NCBI GenBank assembly: GCA_022539475.1
Contig: VCMS01000208.1
Span: 35,254 to 99,253, forward strand
Reading direction: 5' to 3'
DNA from: Gracilaria domingensis
Lineage: Eukaryota > Rhodophyta > Florideophyceae > Gracilariales > Gracilariaceae
DNA: 64,000 nucleotides
The notes below the pieces were generated by a model. It saw nothing but the letters and a program-made list of their open reading frames with translations. It was not told the DNA's origin and made no database searches. Position 1 is the first letter of the stretch, and each line of letters begins with the position of its first letter. Below, one piece after another: positions 1 through 11,913 of the stretch. The position numbers and the translations under genes were made by a program.

Positions 1-1257
1 CTGGTTGACATCAGACCGTAAAACACGGACATCGCTCGAAACATCCCGGATACCGGCTTCATCAAGCCGTCGCCGGTGTTTCGTAATATCCCGGATGAGG
101 CCCACTTGGGAGTTCTACAGGATGCGAACCTGAGCCTCTAATTCGCGGAGGGTGTACTCGTCGGACCGCTACGACATGACGTCAACCGCTGCGGCGGAAT
201 CAGCCGCAGGTGCGGTTTCAGTTGGCCCACGAGTGGGTCGGGTCCCGTTATCAGAACGGAGGCCCCGGGAAGCCGGTTTCGGAGCGCCATTACCGCGGAC
301 CTCGAGGGTGTCCTTCGGCAGCGGAGGCAGACTTGCCGGCAAGCCGGACGAACCGGGCACAGAAGCAGCTCGTGGCGCGCCACTTCTGCGACGGGATGAC
401 ATCGTTCGCCGACACAGTCGGCCAATTGGCAACCAAAACAACTTCCGAAAACGGGCAATGAAAGAACCGTAGGAACGGATATTCACAACTACCTGGGCTC
501 CAAACAAACCCCTGCCAGCATTTTGAATGGCCAATTTGTGGTCAATTAATTGCCGATAAATGGCCGATGTTTTACCCATCATGATAGGGCAAAATAGGTA
601 CAAAACATGGCCCAATTACGTTCCAAATATGTCCTTAAATTTGATCCGAAAGAATGCCTTATTCAGAAGGCTTACAATGTGCCGTCAAGTGGCCTGAACA
701 TGGCCTACGCAGATCACCCAATGCAGGCCGATATTTAAATTCGTTTGGTTTCTATAGAGGACCATCTAGAGCCCAATGACGACCATAGAGAGCCACGTGC
801 GGACTACCAAGGGTGAGATATCGGTACAATTTGGGCATTAATTTTAGTTCAAATGTCTTCCAAGGATCGTACAGTGCATGTACGGGATATGGGCTCATGA
901 TGGTCAAAACGTGACCCATTCATGTACGGCATCTTCCGCTCATCAGCACTCAAAGATGGTAGCATACATAGGCCGGATTGGAAACATATCAAGAATCCTT
1001 TTCAGTCCGAAGACTGCTCTATCTTACATCTATCGTACGGTCAATATTTGGTCACTGCAGTGCCGGAGAACAGCCTCATGCTGCCCTAGATTGGATCCAA
1101 TGCTTTCAGATGAAACCCTATTAAACACTGTAGTTGTACGCATTCTTTAATTCATGGCAAACACGTTTCGTGTGGCGAGAGTTGCGACTTACAATAGCGG
1201 TTGGCGCTTTCAAACTCGTGTCGCTGGCAATGAATACGGATAACAGTCTCAGATTCA
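1..1257. other. No recognisable gene
   Basis: Several short open frames overlap on both strands, but none shows a recognisable domain or a convincing composition. I see no LTR, inverted repeat or palindrome here. The GC content falls after about position 470, so two unrelated sequences may be joined near there. Confidence 0.4.
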
Positions 1258-1300
1258 TCAAGTAAACCCAAAAAGCCGTTCATTATGAAGTATCAAGTGC

Positions 1301-2689
1301 TCAATCTCGACTACTAAAAGGAACAGATGTGTGAGTACTTTTCTTCGCCTTGTTCGCCTTCGTCCCATTTCGCTTACGAAGTTTGTTGGAGACAGCGGGC
1401 ACTGGGATCTCATTTCCCTCCTTATCACGATTGGCAGAAGCTTCCAAATTAGGGACAGGCGAAGCATTGGAACTCGCCTTGCGAGCACCATTATTTCCCG
1501 CAGTTTCATGAAGAAGTTTCTTTGATGCGTTGCGAGGCTGCTTCTTACCAAAAGTAGAACGACGAGAAGGTTTCATAGCACGATTTCCATTCTTGTAACG
1601 ACGTTCGTCTCCATCGTTCTGCGGCATACCTCTTATAGACGTTCCAGACTTCTGATATCCTCTATTCCCTGCAGTGCTTCCGGAATATGAATCGCGTGCG
1701 AATGGACCAGAAAACCCATTTTCTATAGACTGATTCTCCTCAAGGCATACCTCATCATCCGTTTCATCATCCGGTTTTTCACTCGGTACCTGACCAGATT
1801 GGCATTCGGAGTCCTTCCCATTGTCCTTCTCAAAGTCTTCGATGTCTTGATGATCTTCTTTAACGTCGTTGACGCTGCTGTGGGACAATCCCGTTCCGAA
1901 CAATCTCTCTTCATCGCCTTCGCCATCGTTACAGAGGTCTGGTCCTGTTTCGCCGATGTCCTCCTCTCCAACTGGATCATTCGCCGCTGGAATGCAGACC
2001 TTGTCATCCGTGACATGGGCTTTCTGAATGATTCCGACACCATTTCCGTCTTTTGCCCTAGCTCGTGAACGTTCTGCTGCCTTTTTCGCTTGTCGCTTGA
2101 GAGCCACGGTGGCTGCCTTCTTGTCTCTCTGTACTGCTTCCTTAATGAACTCATTCACCACCCACCCATTCTGTGCCGCTGCTAAAACACTGAAACTTTC
2201 AATAAGCTATCTCTTGAGTTGGAGAAGTTGAGACGGAAACTCTTTTTTCACATAACTAAACGTTTGCGTGCCGCGTTTCAAACCTAGTCGATGATATAGA
2301 AACATGCGGGCTTCATCCTTGATTGCACTGGACATTGAAGGATAAATCCGATAGTCGTCAGTTATCTCCTCCTGCTTGAGTCCCATCTGCTCCTGATAAA
2401 CTCGGTTGAACAGAGGACGGGCAGACACAGCTGTACCTGTAGGAACTCCCGGTCTATCGGTGTCACGTAGCTTTCTCCTCATTGCCGCCGTTGGAATCAT
2501 GACTGAGTTCGGGAGAAGCATATCTCTTCCAAGACAATGACTACCTTGATGAGCAGCTCTGGTGGTCGCATTTCTCACGTCGGAAGGCCCATTCCTGGTT
2601 CGGTTGTGAATGGAATCCTGGTTCGATGCCCGAAAAGATGCATTCAGATTGTCATGCTGAATCGCACTATCTGCTGTCACGCGATGCAA
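1301..2689 (-). pseudogene. Low-complexity charged protein beside Tnp2 transposase, one in-frame stop
   Basis: I do not recognise this protein. One minus-strand frame runs from about 2731 to 1301 and is broken only by a TAG at 2207-2209; the frames on both sides are the same. The N-terminal part (about 160 residues) ends in a helical, Lys/Leu-rich stretch. After the stop come a Lys/Arg/Ala-rich helix, an acidic Asp/Glu-rich middle, and a basic Asn/Lys/Ser tail, which suggests a nucleic-acid-binding or scaffold protein. No ATG is visible at the 5' end, so the start is unresolved. It diverges from the transposase gene starting at 3147, with about 400 bases between them. CACTA elements often carry a second gene of this type (TnpA-like), so it may belong to the same transposon; that is inference. 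The TAG makes the present copy probably non-functional. Confidence 0.5.
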
Positions 2690-3146
2690 GGTTCGGAAAC
2701 TCAGGCTGGATAAGAGACAATCTACCCGAAGCCGTTAGTAGCTGGCGATAAGTAATGAAAGTCGTACGTACTCTGAACATACCTCAAGGTTGAAGAATGT
2801 ATGAGTGTCCTGCGATAGACGAAGTATACGTAGTTGATCAAACCTTGCGGGAGAATGCCCCCAATCTCCAGTCCCAAGGAGACGTGAGGTCCCCGACTGG
2901 TGGAGATGCCGTGAGCAAACGGGAAGCTTAAGTACTCAAAGAGAAAGCGAAGAGGATGAAGTGAAAAAGGACAACATTTTGAAACGTTTCTTCTTTTGAA
3001 GAAACGAACATTTTGAAGTTCGCAAAGTGGGTGGGGCAGATAATGTACTTCAAAACCTTGTACCACAATCTTAGAGTACTTCGCGATTGATACATGTTTT
3101 CCGAACTTCCCATGTTGCTCAAACCCTTGCACTATCTGTTTTTGAA

Positions 3147-6100
3147 ATGACAGGACGGAAGCGACTTAGAGGGCAAATCTCTATGTGCAGCAAGCCACTA
3201 GAGAGTAGAGCACTTGAAAGTTCTGAGAATGATGTGAATATAAACGAGAATGAACCTGACAGGACAGCTCTGAAAGAGGCAAAGAACTGTACTGCACCGA
3301 ACACAGTAGATGGCTCAGACTGTCAAGTTTCGACGGATGAACGAGAGCACCAGAATGAGGAAGGAGAACCGTCAATTGGGAGACACGATATTGGTGACGT
3401 TGCAAGAGATAATGATATGGTAGATGTGGAGCTTCGTTTGTCAACGACGCCCAGTCCAATGGATCCACTGCGAGATGCGCAACCTTCTCTTATGAATGAA
3501 ATTATGCGAGCACCTTATCCACAAGAACTAATGAATTCTTTGGTACACTTGTCAGAACAGGAATCTCTTTCTCGCCTTGAAAGTATCCCTAACTCTTTCC
3601 TTGATTTCTCGCAGTCTTCAGAACATTTCAGCATACGGTATTCCGAGTCCTTGGCAGAAGAAAAGACGCAGAACGAGCGAGAGTATGAACGCCTAGCGTC
3701 GTTCCTATATAATGCAGAAGTCTCTAGTATCTCGCAAAGAGCAATCGAGAGATTGATAAAAGTATTCCCACTCAGTTCTCTTTTCTCTTACCCAACACTC
3801 ATCTCGCATGCGATGCAAACGGCTCACATTGAGAAGTCACATTTTATAATGTGCGTGTATGGGCATGCACCTCGCGCAGGAGAGTTACAGAGTGCAAAGT
3901 TTTGCCCTGTTTGTGACTCAAATTTGGTAAAAAGCACCAGAAGATTTTGGTTCTTAAAGCCCTCATCTGCGTTGAAAGCACTTCGTCGCGCACGGTAAAC
4001 ATTCGAAGCAATGATTAGTGGATGTCTAACCGCAAAGACATCGCTTGGCCAAGATCTTTCCAAGATACGCAAACATGATTACTATCATGGCCAGATGTTC
4101 ATAAGGTGTCACGAAGAACGTCTGCGGGCATGGACGCCAGGGAGTGATAGCCTATTCATATTCATTACATTGTCTTCGGATGGTTTTGAATGTGCGAAAA
4201 ACAGAAGGGGACAACCAATCTCAGCGTGGCCTGTCGTTTCAACGATTCTGAACTACAGCCCTGAGCATCGAAGCAAAGCTTCTAATTGCATTGTAAACGC
4301 CGTGATACCGTCCGAAAATGATCCGCAATACTTTGAGACCTTTCTCAGCGTCATTATTCGCGATTTGAAGCGGATGGAGGAAGGTTGTCCAGTACTCTGT
4401 TATAATGAGCGTGTAAGAAAGCTACACGTGTTTGTAGTGTACTTCACTGCAGACTGGCCAGCGGCCTCAAAAGTTCTTGGTTATGTCGGTCACACTGGTC
4501 GGATATTTTGCCGGTTCTGTCTGAAGCAGCGATTGTTTGTCAAAGAGTGTCGTTGCTTAAGTGCAATTCCAGAAGATCACGCACCCTTAATCCAATCACT
4601 GACATCTAACACAGCATCTGCAGTTGGTGAGATCGCTCAAAAAGAATGTGGGCAGAAACGAACAGCGCCTGATGTTGAATTAGCTTGGAGAAAGCTAAGA
4701 TACAAGAAAACAGACGAGAAACACAAGAAACAAGTAGTAGAGTCTACTCGAATTAAGCGAAGTTCATGACTCTCCAATCTTTCCCTAGACTTTTTGTATT
4801 CTTTCTCATACGACTTTATGCATTTGGTCCTCTTAGGCTGTGCAAAGCACATCCTGAAGCTCAATACCGGAGAGCACAAACGTCACAAGAAGCTGGGCAA
4901 AGTGCCCCCATATTGTATTCCTTCGCATATCCTGCAGAAAATTAACCGAGCTCTTGATAGCTCTGTGCATGGTATACCCAGATCCTGGGGACGATAGCCG
5001 ATATCCGTTGACAATCTTTCTCATTTAAAAGCCGAAGACATCAAACGCCATCTCGAATTCTACTTATTGCCATTCTTCCATCGATATGAGGTGTCAAAAT
5101 CCATGATGCACCTATGCAACCAAACAAGGCATCTCATATCCCTCAGTTTCGACTATCAATGCGATGAAACGACCGCAAAAGAGTTTACTAGAGTGACGGA
5201 GGTGTGCTTTGCAATGTTTGTCAAATTGTTCCAGGGAGTTAGAAATTCTTTGTACTGCTTAACTCCAAGCACACACACAATCCTTCATCTTCCTGAACTT
5301 TTGAGACAATGTGGACCGCTTCCGATAACATCACAGTCTTTGGTGGAGAGGTTGTTGGAAGAGATTGCAAAACGCGTACAACAGACATCAAATATAGCTT
5401 CGCACCTCTTTCACAAGAACTTCAAATTGTTGGCGTTAAAACTTGCAAACGAAGGGAAGCCAATCATGGAAGTACGGCAACATGAGACTCAAAGAACTCA
5501 AACCACTGAAGATTGGAAATCAAGAGAGCTGTATGCTGGAGCAGAAGGCCATGGGTCCGGCATTGCTCTTTTACAGCTCACAAGTATGCAGCAGCGAGCA
5601 GTTCGAATTTTTGTGTCCCAAAATTTCCCAGAAAGCGTGGATAACTTTCGTATTGTGTCAAAGAAAGAGTTCTATTCAGCATTCCTGAAAAAGAACTCGG
5701 ACATCTTTAAACTTGAGAGCTTTCAATCATACGCATCTCGATCAAGTACGTTCTCAAATCAAGCAAGGCAAAAGTACTGCATCGCAGCGCACTTTTTTCC
5801 AGAGGTTTCCTACGCCACATTGAATTCTACAGGCTCCAAAAGTGAAGAAAGGCTCGTGCATTTGTACTATGGAACGATCAGAAAGATCTTTGAAGTAGTG
5901 ATCGAAGTTAGAGCTCTCAAAGTGGCGGCGGTCTTCATAGATGTAAAATGGCAGTACTGCATGGGCGAGGATCATCGCTTTGATCTGGTATATACTGATA
6001 AGAGAGAATATGGAGAGCTGACCACCGAAAACTCTGGTTGCATACAGAAAATTATTGGTTTCATTGATATCGATGCAAGAAGATGTTTCATTGATCCATC

Positions 6101-6170
6101 AAAATTGCGAACGGATGGCCTCAGAAACAGAGCAGAGTTGTTACAGGGTGTTCAGCGAAGAACTTTGTAA
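3147..6170 (+). pseudogene. Tnp2-type (CACTA/EnSpm) transposase with three in-frame stops
   Basis: This is a transposase of the Tnp2 family, which cuts and pastes CACTA-type DNA transposons. The first ATG in frame is at 3147. One frame reads through to 6170 and is interrupted by TAA at 3996, TGA at 4767 and TAG at 4995, with no frameshift. In order it shows an acidic N-terminal region; a zinc-ribbon-like CPVC segment near 3904; the family block with SDGF and WPVV around 4175-4230; a CRFC knuckle near 4512; a DFMHLVLLG helix near 4814; a His/Leu-rich helical block like the family's DUF4218 region around 5280-5450; and a C-terminal domain containing LYYGTIRK near 5863. The length of about 1,000 codons is typical of the family. 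It is clearly disabled unless the stops are suppressed. The alternative within the KDZ/Plavaka group is less likely, because the DGF/WPV block is the Tnp2 form. Confidence 0.75.
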
Positions 6171-6998
6171 TTCAGACTTAGTTTCGAGGACACTGCGACT
6201 CGACACTCGGCCCAGTGCACAAATATTAGCAAGTTGGATATGAAATGTGCAGGAAGGATGTGACGTATGCCTTGATAGATGAAGTATAACTGCCTGAGAT
6301 GGAGGTAATACTACAGTAGCCGTGCGTGAAAAAATGCATTTAGTACCCTAACCACTGCTGTTCTTCACGAGATCGTTACATATGACATAGAATGTGTTCC
6401 AACGGTTTGAGTAAAGTCGACGCCTTCAAAAGAATCCTGAGTCCAGAACCCTGATCGGTGATACCGACTTAGAGCAATCGGCTATTTTCTTATGCAACAG
6501 AAAAACGTACACCCTGTGTCCTTGTTCATGCTAATCTTCTCGTAGTAAAGGTCGCAGAATAAGACCAACCCTTGTGACTTTGACAGTAGTAGAAATGACG
6601 AGGCAAACAATGAGTTGTGTGTTCGACAAAGCCATTAAATGCTTCGAGATGTTACAAAAGCCCGAAAGACGAAGTCGATCAAGAACGTTTGAGGCGGAGT
6701 GCAGAACAGTAAACACAGGGCCGGTTCAACAGGGCCGGTTCGTGGTAATTGGGCCGATACCATGGGGGAAAGAAACATGTTTAAAGTGCTGCAGCACGGA
6801 TCGTGTTGTTGCATACCTTTGAAGCGATTTGCACTTTTCGCGTGATGTTCTCGCTCTGACGTTAACGTCTGTGGTCTGCAATGCACAGTAATAGGCAGTA
6901 CAGAGCTTCATCGCAGAGCTACTGCGCACATTTTCCAGTTGCCAGGAATACAGGAAGATGTACCACAACTTTTTTGCACGATAGGGCCACTGCGAAAA
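6171..6998. other. Intergenic, no gene seen
   Basis: No supported coding region. A short direct repeat (AGGGCCGGTTC, twice) occurs at 6718-6742. The right end of the upstream Tnp2 element should lie here, but I cannot place a terminal inverted repeat. Confidence 0.35.
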
Positions 6999-7501
6999 GC
7001 GGACGTCTGTCTCTCGCAGATGCTAGTTTTTGGCGAGGGTCTTCCAGAAAGTGGCAAGGGTCGTCCAGTAAATTTTTTGAAAAAATATAGAGATCAATTA
7101 TTTCAGAATTTGAAGATAATTGCTTGGGTCATCTAGAATTGCTGTGCAGTAAATACTGGTGGGGTTTCCACTCGTGCTAGTTCTTTAGTCTAGTGCTACC
7201 TGAACGGTATTTCGCGAAGTCTAGGTTCAGTTTCCATTAAGGTGCACATTACACGATACCTTCTGCGGAATGATACCCTGCAACGCATGGAATACTGTTG
7301 CTAGTACAGATGATGTCGATTATGAAATCATACCGTTTTATTCGTATCTATTCTTCTATCGACCGCTTTTGCTAACCACTACTTCGCTATATTACATGTA
7401 CCATTTCCCCATGGTGAAGCGGGTGTAGGCGCAATCTACGGCAGATGCCACAGAGGGCACTTGCACCAAAGTGCGGTATCGGTAGAACAAATACGCACTC
7501 C

Positions 7502-7578
7502 GAGAGGATGAGGCGCGAAGCGCCTCATCCTCTCCGTTCTTCATGTAGGGAACCATGCCCAGATGCATGGTTCCCTAC
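7502..7578. repeat. Two adjacent perfect hairpins in Plavaka leader
   Basis: The first hairpin has 15 bp arms (GAGAGGATGAGGCGC and its complement, 7502-7534) and a 3-base loop. The second has 14 bp arms (GTAGGGAACCATGC and its complement, 7545-7578) and a 6-base loop. Both are conserved at 44484-44516 and 44527-44560 in copy 2. They may be subterminal transposase-binding sites or structural elements; this is inference. Confidence 0.8.
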
Positions 7579-7628
7579 TTGAGGAACCTGCACCTGCAAC
7601 TCGTGAGCTACGTCCGCATCAAAAGTCA

Positions 7629-8380
7629 TTTACCTGTATACGTAAGCAGAAAGTATCCATAAGTTAGTCAATGATCCGTTGGATACATTTGAAATGCGAT
7701 GGAACGTACCATTGATAACACAAAACAGAAACGTTGCGCTAGAAAAGTCGAGGGACCTAGTAACTCGCAAAACGAAGAAGAAGCCAGAAAGAGATCGGTT
7801 AGATTACGAGCAATCCATTCATCATAAACTGCGAAAGGTCTCGAAGCGAGAACTCACAAGCAACGACACTGAGAATGCCCATGCAGCAAAAATACCCCAA
7901 GATGCGATAAACGAGAGAGCAGCCTATGTTCCAACCAAGCACCAGAATCATCTATCCCGAACAGTCAGACATCGATCTTCAGACACGAAATCAAATTGGT
8001 CGTTTACCTGTATACGCAAGCAGAAAGTACCATAAGTTAGTCAATGCTCCGTTGGATACATTTGAAATGCGATGGAACGTACAATTGATAAAGCAAAACA
8101 GAAACGTTGTGCTAGAAAATTCGAGGGACCTAGTAAGTCGCAAAAGGAAGAAGAAGAAGGAAAGGGATCGGTTAGATTACCAGCAATCCATTCATCATAA
8201 ACTGCGAAAGGTCTCGAAGCGAGAACTCACAAGCAACGACACTGAGAATGCCCATGCAGCAAAAATACCCCAAGATGCGATAAACGAGAGAGCAGCCTAT
8301 GTCCCAAACAAACCAGAATCGTATATCCTGAACACTCAGATATCCAAGATCGCCAAGAAATCAACTTGGTTTGGTGCGCA
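7629..8380 (+). repeat. Tandem duplication, about 375 bp unit, in Plavaka leader
   Basis: Two direct units begin TTTACCTGTATACG at 7629 and 8004. Copy 2 has the same pair at 44609 and 45027. Each unit contains an open frame of about 90 codons (Lys/Arg-rich), so it looks coding. However, over the aligned part the differences I see between units nearly all change the amino acid, which argues against a selected protein. I treat it as non-coding subterminal repeat DNA. Confidence 0.75.
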
Positions 8381-8381
8381 A

Positions 8382-8448
8382 TAGGCTCTAGCTTCTCGCG
8401 TCGTGCGCTACTTTTGAAAAGTAGCTCAAGAGGCGAAGCTAGAGCCTA
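8382..8448. repeat. Nested hairpin, absent as a hairpin in copy 2
   Basis: The outer arms TAGGCTCTAGCTTC (8382-8395) and its complement (8435-8448) enclose an inner hairpin GCTACTTTTGAAAAGTAGC (8407-8425). In copy 2 only the right outer arm remains, near 45366-45376, so the structure was gained or lost between copies. Confidence 0.75.
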
Positions 8449-8710
8449 TGGCGCAACGAAATGAACCATTTTTCGCGTACTTACAGTAGTCACTTTGGGT
8501 TACCGGGTTCCCGTTTTCACCCTTCAACTCGTTCTTTATCTTTAACAAATAGAAGAAGTTGAAGGTGATTAGCTTATTTCCTGCCGTTTACATGTTGCAG
8601 AGCACGAAGAAACGCGGTGAGGATTGGTTAGTTTAGAGCAAAGATACGTGGAAGGATATGAAAGAACGTACGAATAGATTGCACGGAATACATTCGTGAG
8701 ATACGGATGA

Positions 8711-8785
8711 CTCCGTCCTACTTTTTTCCGCCCTCTACTTTAAGGAGCCTCCAAAAAGTAGAGGGAGGAAAAAAGAAGGACGGAG
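8711..8785. repeat. Long imperfect hairpin upstream of transposase
   Basis: CTCCGTCCTAC... folds back on ...GGACGGAG with about 30-base arms and a loop at about 8741-8751. The counterpart in copy 2 (about 45640-45714) keeps the pairing despite several base changes. It lies about 330 bases from the original transposase start (before the chromovirus insertion). Confidence 0.7.
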
Positions 8786-9034
8786 CGGAGTATAACGCGA
8801 GGATGTGGATGGCACGGATCAAGACGGTAACGGAAGGTCGGACGTCGGAGGCGCGGCGGCGGCGGCGGAGGGAAGAGATTTATTTTTCTGTGCGAGATTG
8901 GACAGGTGTACAGCGTACATCGTTGGAAAACCACAGGTTTATAACCAGTGGTAGATAATACGAGAAGTACACCCTTGTGTTGAGGTCGACGTGTACCTAC
9001 GTTCCTTTTTGAACGAAAGCACGTGATTTAAACT

Positions 9035-9501
9035 TGTGGTATTATGAGCCTTAGGCTTGGTTCCAGATGATCGGTCATTGCTGGTGTGTGGATGGTGGTC
9101 TACAGGTTGTAAACGTGGGGCTTTGTCGGCCCACAAGGCTCTATTTATTTCTAACTTGTAGTATTTGTACCATAGGTAGTATAGACAGTACACGTGGTGC
9201 ACTGCGTTACAGTGCACCACTCCGGAGGTCGAGGGGCCTCGCATCCGATACTTATGCTGTGCGAGCTGCGTCTCCCTCCTGTGGTAAAGCAAGAGACCCC
9301 TTGGCAACTATCTGACCCCCTAGGTTAGCAAGTACCAAAGACCTTGAAGGTTTTCAAGCCATCGCTACGTCGCTCGCCGTTTCCTGTAGGCACGACCGAT
9401 AGCGCTGGCCCATTGCACCTTTTTACCAGTGGTCTCGCCGTTGGCCTCTCATCCTTTGGACCGCTCCTCCCGTGGTTAGTGACCCGTGCCACTATACTAC
9501 A
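9035..9501 (+). repeat. 5' LTR of chromovirus element 1
   Basis: 467 bp, starting TGTGG and ending ACA. It differs from the 3' LTR at about 21 positions by eye, with no indel. An internal hairpin (GTGGTGCACTG...AGTGCACCAC, about 9194-9220) recurs in the LTR at 18186, and a weaker form is in the LTR at 33435. An AT-rich TATTTATT stretch near 9142 could serve as promoter; I cannot place a transcription start. Confidence 0.93.
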
Positions 9502-9505
9502 TTTC

Positions 9506-9520
9506 TGGTCTCCCGACCTA
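9506..9520 (+). promoter_or_regulatory. Primer-binding site of element 1
   Basis: TGGTCTCCCGACCTA begins four bases after the 5' LTR. TGG is the complement of a tRNA 3' CCA end, and the position is the usual one. I do not assign the primer tRNA. Confidence 0.6.
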
Positions 9521-9626
9521 GAATTCCGCACGGAAGTGAAGAACGACCTCTAGAAAAGACGAACTACCGGAATTCCACCATTGGATCTGGACTACCGACG
9601 GACTGGTAATATAAGCAACCGCCATC

Positions 9627-11806
9627 ATGGATAACAATCAACCTATTCAAGAAGACCCTCGTACAACAGTGGCTCAAGCTATCGGAACTCCTCCACCGCT
9701 CGCTCATGTCGCCGGACCCTCTGGTGACAACGTAAAAGACCGTCGGAGTACCCGCTCGCAGCCACAGGTTAATCTCCTCACACCCGTGGATAATCCCGAG
9801 AGGATTAATCGTGACGCCTCTTTGGCTGGGAGACTCCGAGAACGGCTCGACGAGTAACGCTCGCAACTCAACACACCACAGGCACCACTGCAAGAAACCG
9901 TTGGTTCAGTAACTACCGATGGACTTGCTGATGTCTTATGGCCGAAGGTTCGAGAGATGCTCGACGCTCGACTCGAAACCCTTGTGGATCTCCGAGTCTC
10001 TGTCGCTCTCGCAGAGCACGCCGACCAACTGGCTGAACGTGTCCTCCCAAAGGTTCTCGAGTCCGACTCTTTCGTCGACTCGCTTGCCTTAGGTATCCGA
10101 CGTGAGGTGACTCGCCAGGTAGGCTCGCTGCCCTCCGTGGGTGGAATCCAAAGTAATCCATTGGTACCCGTATTGCAACCCCGTTCCGAACCACCGGGAG
10201 CAGCTGCGTTGCCAGCCCCTCGCCGGATTCAACCACAGGTAGACCAATCGGGCGTACGTCCAGGGGGCAATAGAGACGCCCCTCGGCAAGAAGGCCTAAT
10301 GGCCGTGCCACCCGTGAGGTACCCCGGGCCCAGGGCCCCCGAGCAAGCATAGGTTTAGATGCTGAAGATGAAGAGCCGCCATTGGAAGCTAGAAGTTCTG
10401 ACCGTAGGAAAAAGAGAAGTCGAAGAAGGAAGAAGTCGAAGAACCAGAGGAAAAGCCGGAGGAACTCCAGCGGTAGCGAATCCGATTCGGGTTCGTCGAG
10501 TTCCAGTGGCTCAGAGACGGACGAGGCGGCTGTTCGACGCCTCAAGACGTTGGTAACAACCAATGAACTCTTCAAGAGAGTATTGGAGTACCGCACGTAT
10601 CACCTGGCTGACCAGTCGGCGCGTTACTCTAGCTCGGTGGCCAAGAAGGTCGCCAGATGGGCCAAACGGATGCACCTAACCATAACGGAAAAGTTTTCGG
10701 GATCCGACCCCATTTCTATCCTTAGGTTTCTCAGTCTGTTCCGTACGGCCTGTGATCAGAACGGTGTCCATGAGGGTGCCGCTCTGTATCTTTTTCAGTT
10801 TTTCCTCCATGGGCAAGCGCACGACCATGTCGTTTCTAAGATCTCTGGAACTGCGGACCCCGTCGACGCAACCGATCAGGAGCTCCTCAGGTCCTATCCA
10901 GAGGTCGTTCATTACCTTTTGGAAACCTACGGGACGGATGACGTCATTATGGACGCCCATCAGGAAGTCATATCCTACAGGCAAGGTTCGAACGTAACCG
11001 AGAAGGACCTCGCAGACCAGCTTTGGAGGAAGGCCTATAGGTGTGGGAATGTGTTCTCCGAGAACCGGTTAAAGCAGCATTTCATCGCTGGACTGCTACC
11101 GGCCATCAGGACGCATGTTCGAAATCACCATATGGCCCACCCTAATCTCTCCTATCGACAGTTGGTGAACTATGCCAAAGGTTACGGGAAAACCTATAGA
11201 ACCTCCCGCCGGTCAACTGATAATGACGCCAGGGGAAGAGCGACACCTGTCCGGAAGATCTCTCAGGCCCATATGGTTGAGAGTCCGGAAAGCAGTGCCT
11301 CAGGTTTATACGAGAAGGACGGAAACGTTCTCGCAGTTTCCTTTGGTTCAGCTCCTTCAGGTGCATCCTCCATACCGTCAACTGGAATAACAACTCCTTC
11401 TGAACAGTCTACGCCGAAGTATTCCCCGATCCAACCTCGCAGGGATGTCTTCCAACGCTCCCGTCAGGCCTGCTACCTTTGCCTTTCAACGGTTACTCCA
11501 TGCGATGGCATGAAGTTCTTATCGAAGGAAACGAAGGAAAACCTCATGGCCTTAAGGAACGAGAACTACCAGGCACGGTGATCCGAAGGAATGTTCACCC
11601 GTCAGGCTCCACGGTATACATCGTCCCCGGGCACGTCGAGGTACGCCACACCATTGGTAACGCCCGTTAGGGCTCCAACGGTTAATGCAGTTTCGAACCC
11701 TGTGGATGAGGTCACCGCAGAAAACCATACGGATGTTCTAGAAGAAGTGCAGTCCAGTGGTCACGCGTACACCACTGGTGGAAAACCTCACTCGGAAAAC
11801 GCGTAG
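9627..11806 (+). pseudogene. gag: gag of chromovirus element 1 (stops and one frameshift)
   Basis: Gag forms the particle that packages the element RNA. The ATG at 9627 follows a 125-base leader. The first frame is interrupted by TAA at 9855. A one-base frameshift near 10345 moves reading into the frame of the capsid part, and a TGA follows at 11579 before the frame ends with TAG at 11804. The product has a hydrophilic, Pro-rich N-terminal region; a Lys/Arg/Ser-rich basic segment (10390-10500); a helical capsid-like domain (about 10560-11200) rich in Trp, Leu and His; and a single CYLC near 11470 that may be the remains of a zinc knuckle. Pol lies in the -1 frame relative to the gag end, so expression in the intact ancestor may have used -1 frameshifting. 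The identification rests on position and composition more than on motifs. Confidence 0.75.
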
Positions 11807-11913
11807 AGGAGCGGCTTGAGGCGCGCCGCCCCTCTCAGGATCTTTGCCTCATCGCCGAAGGTGAAGAAATTTGTCCAAGGGAATTTCAGAAGCCTTCGGA
11901 TACTCAACAGTCG

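Noticed and set aside
2607-2622. GGTTCGATGCC-like string as a tRNA B box
   Set aside because: No A box or cloverleaf can be drawn around it, and it lies in coding-like sequence.
7679-8384. Two Lys-rich ORFs as genes
   Set aside because: They are parts of a tandem repeat with amino-acid-changing differences and no silent ones noticed.
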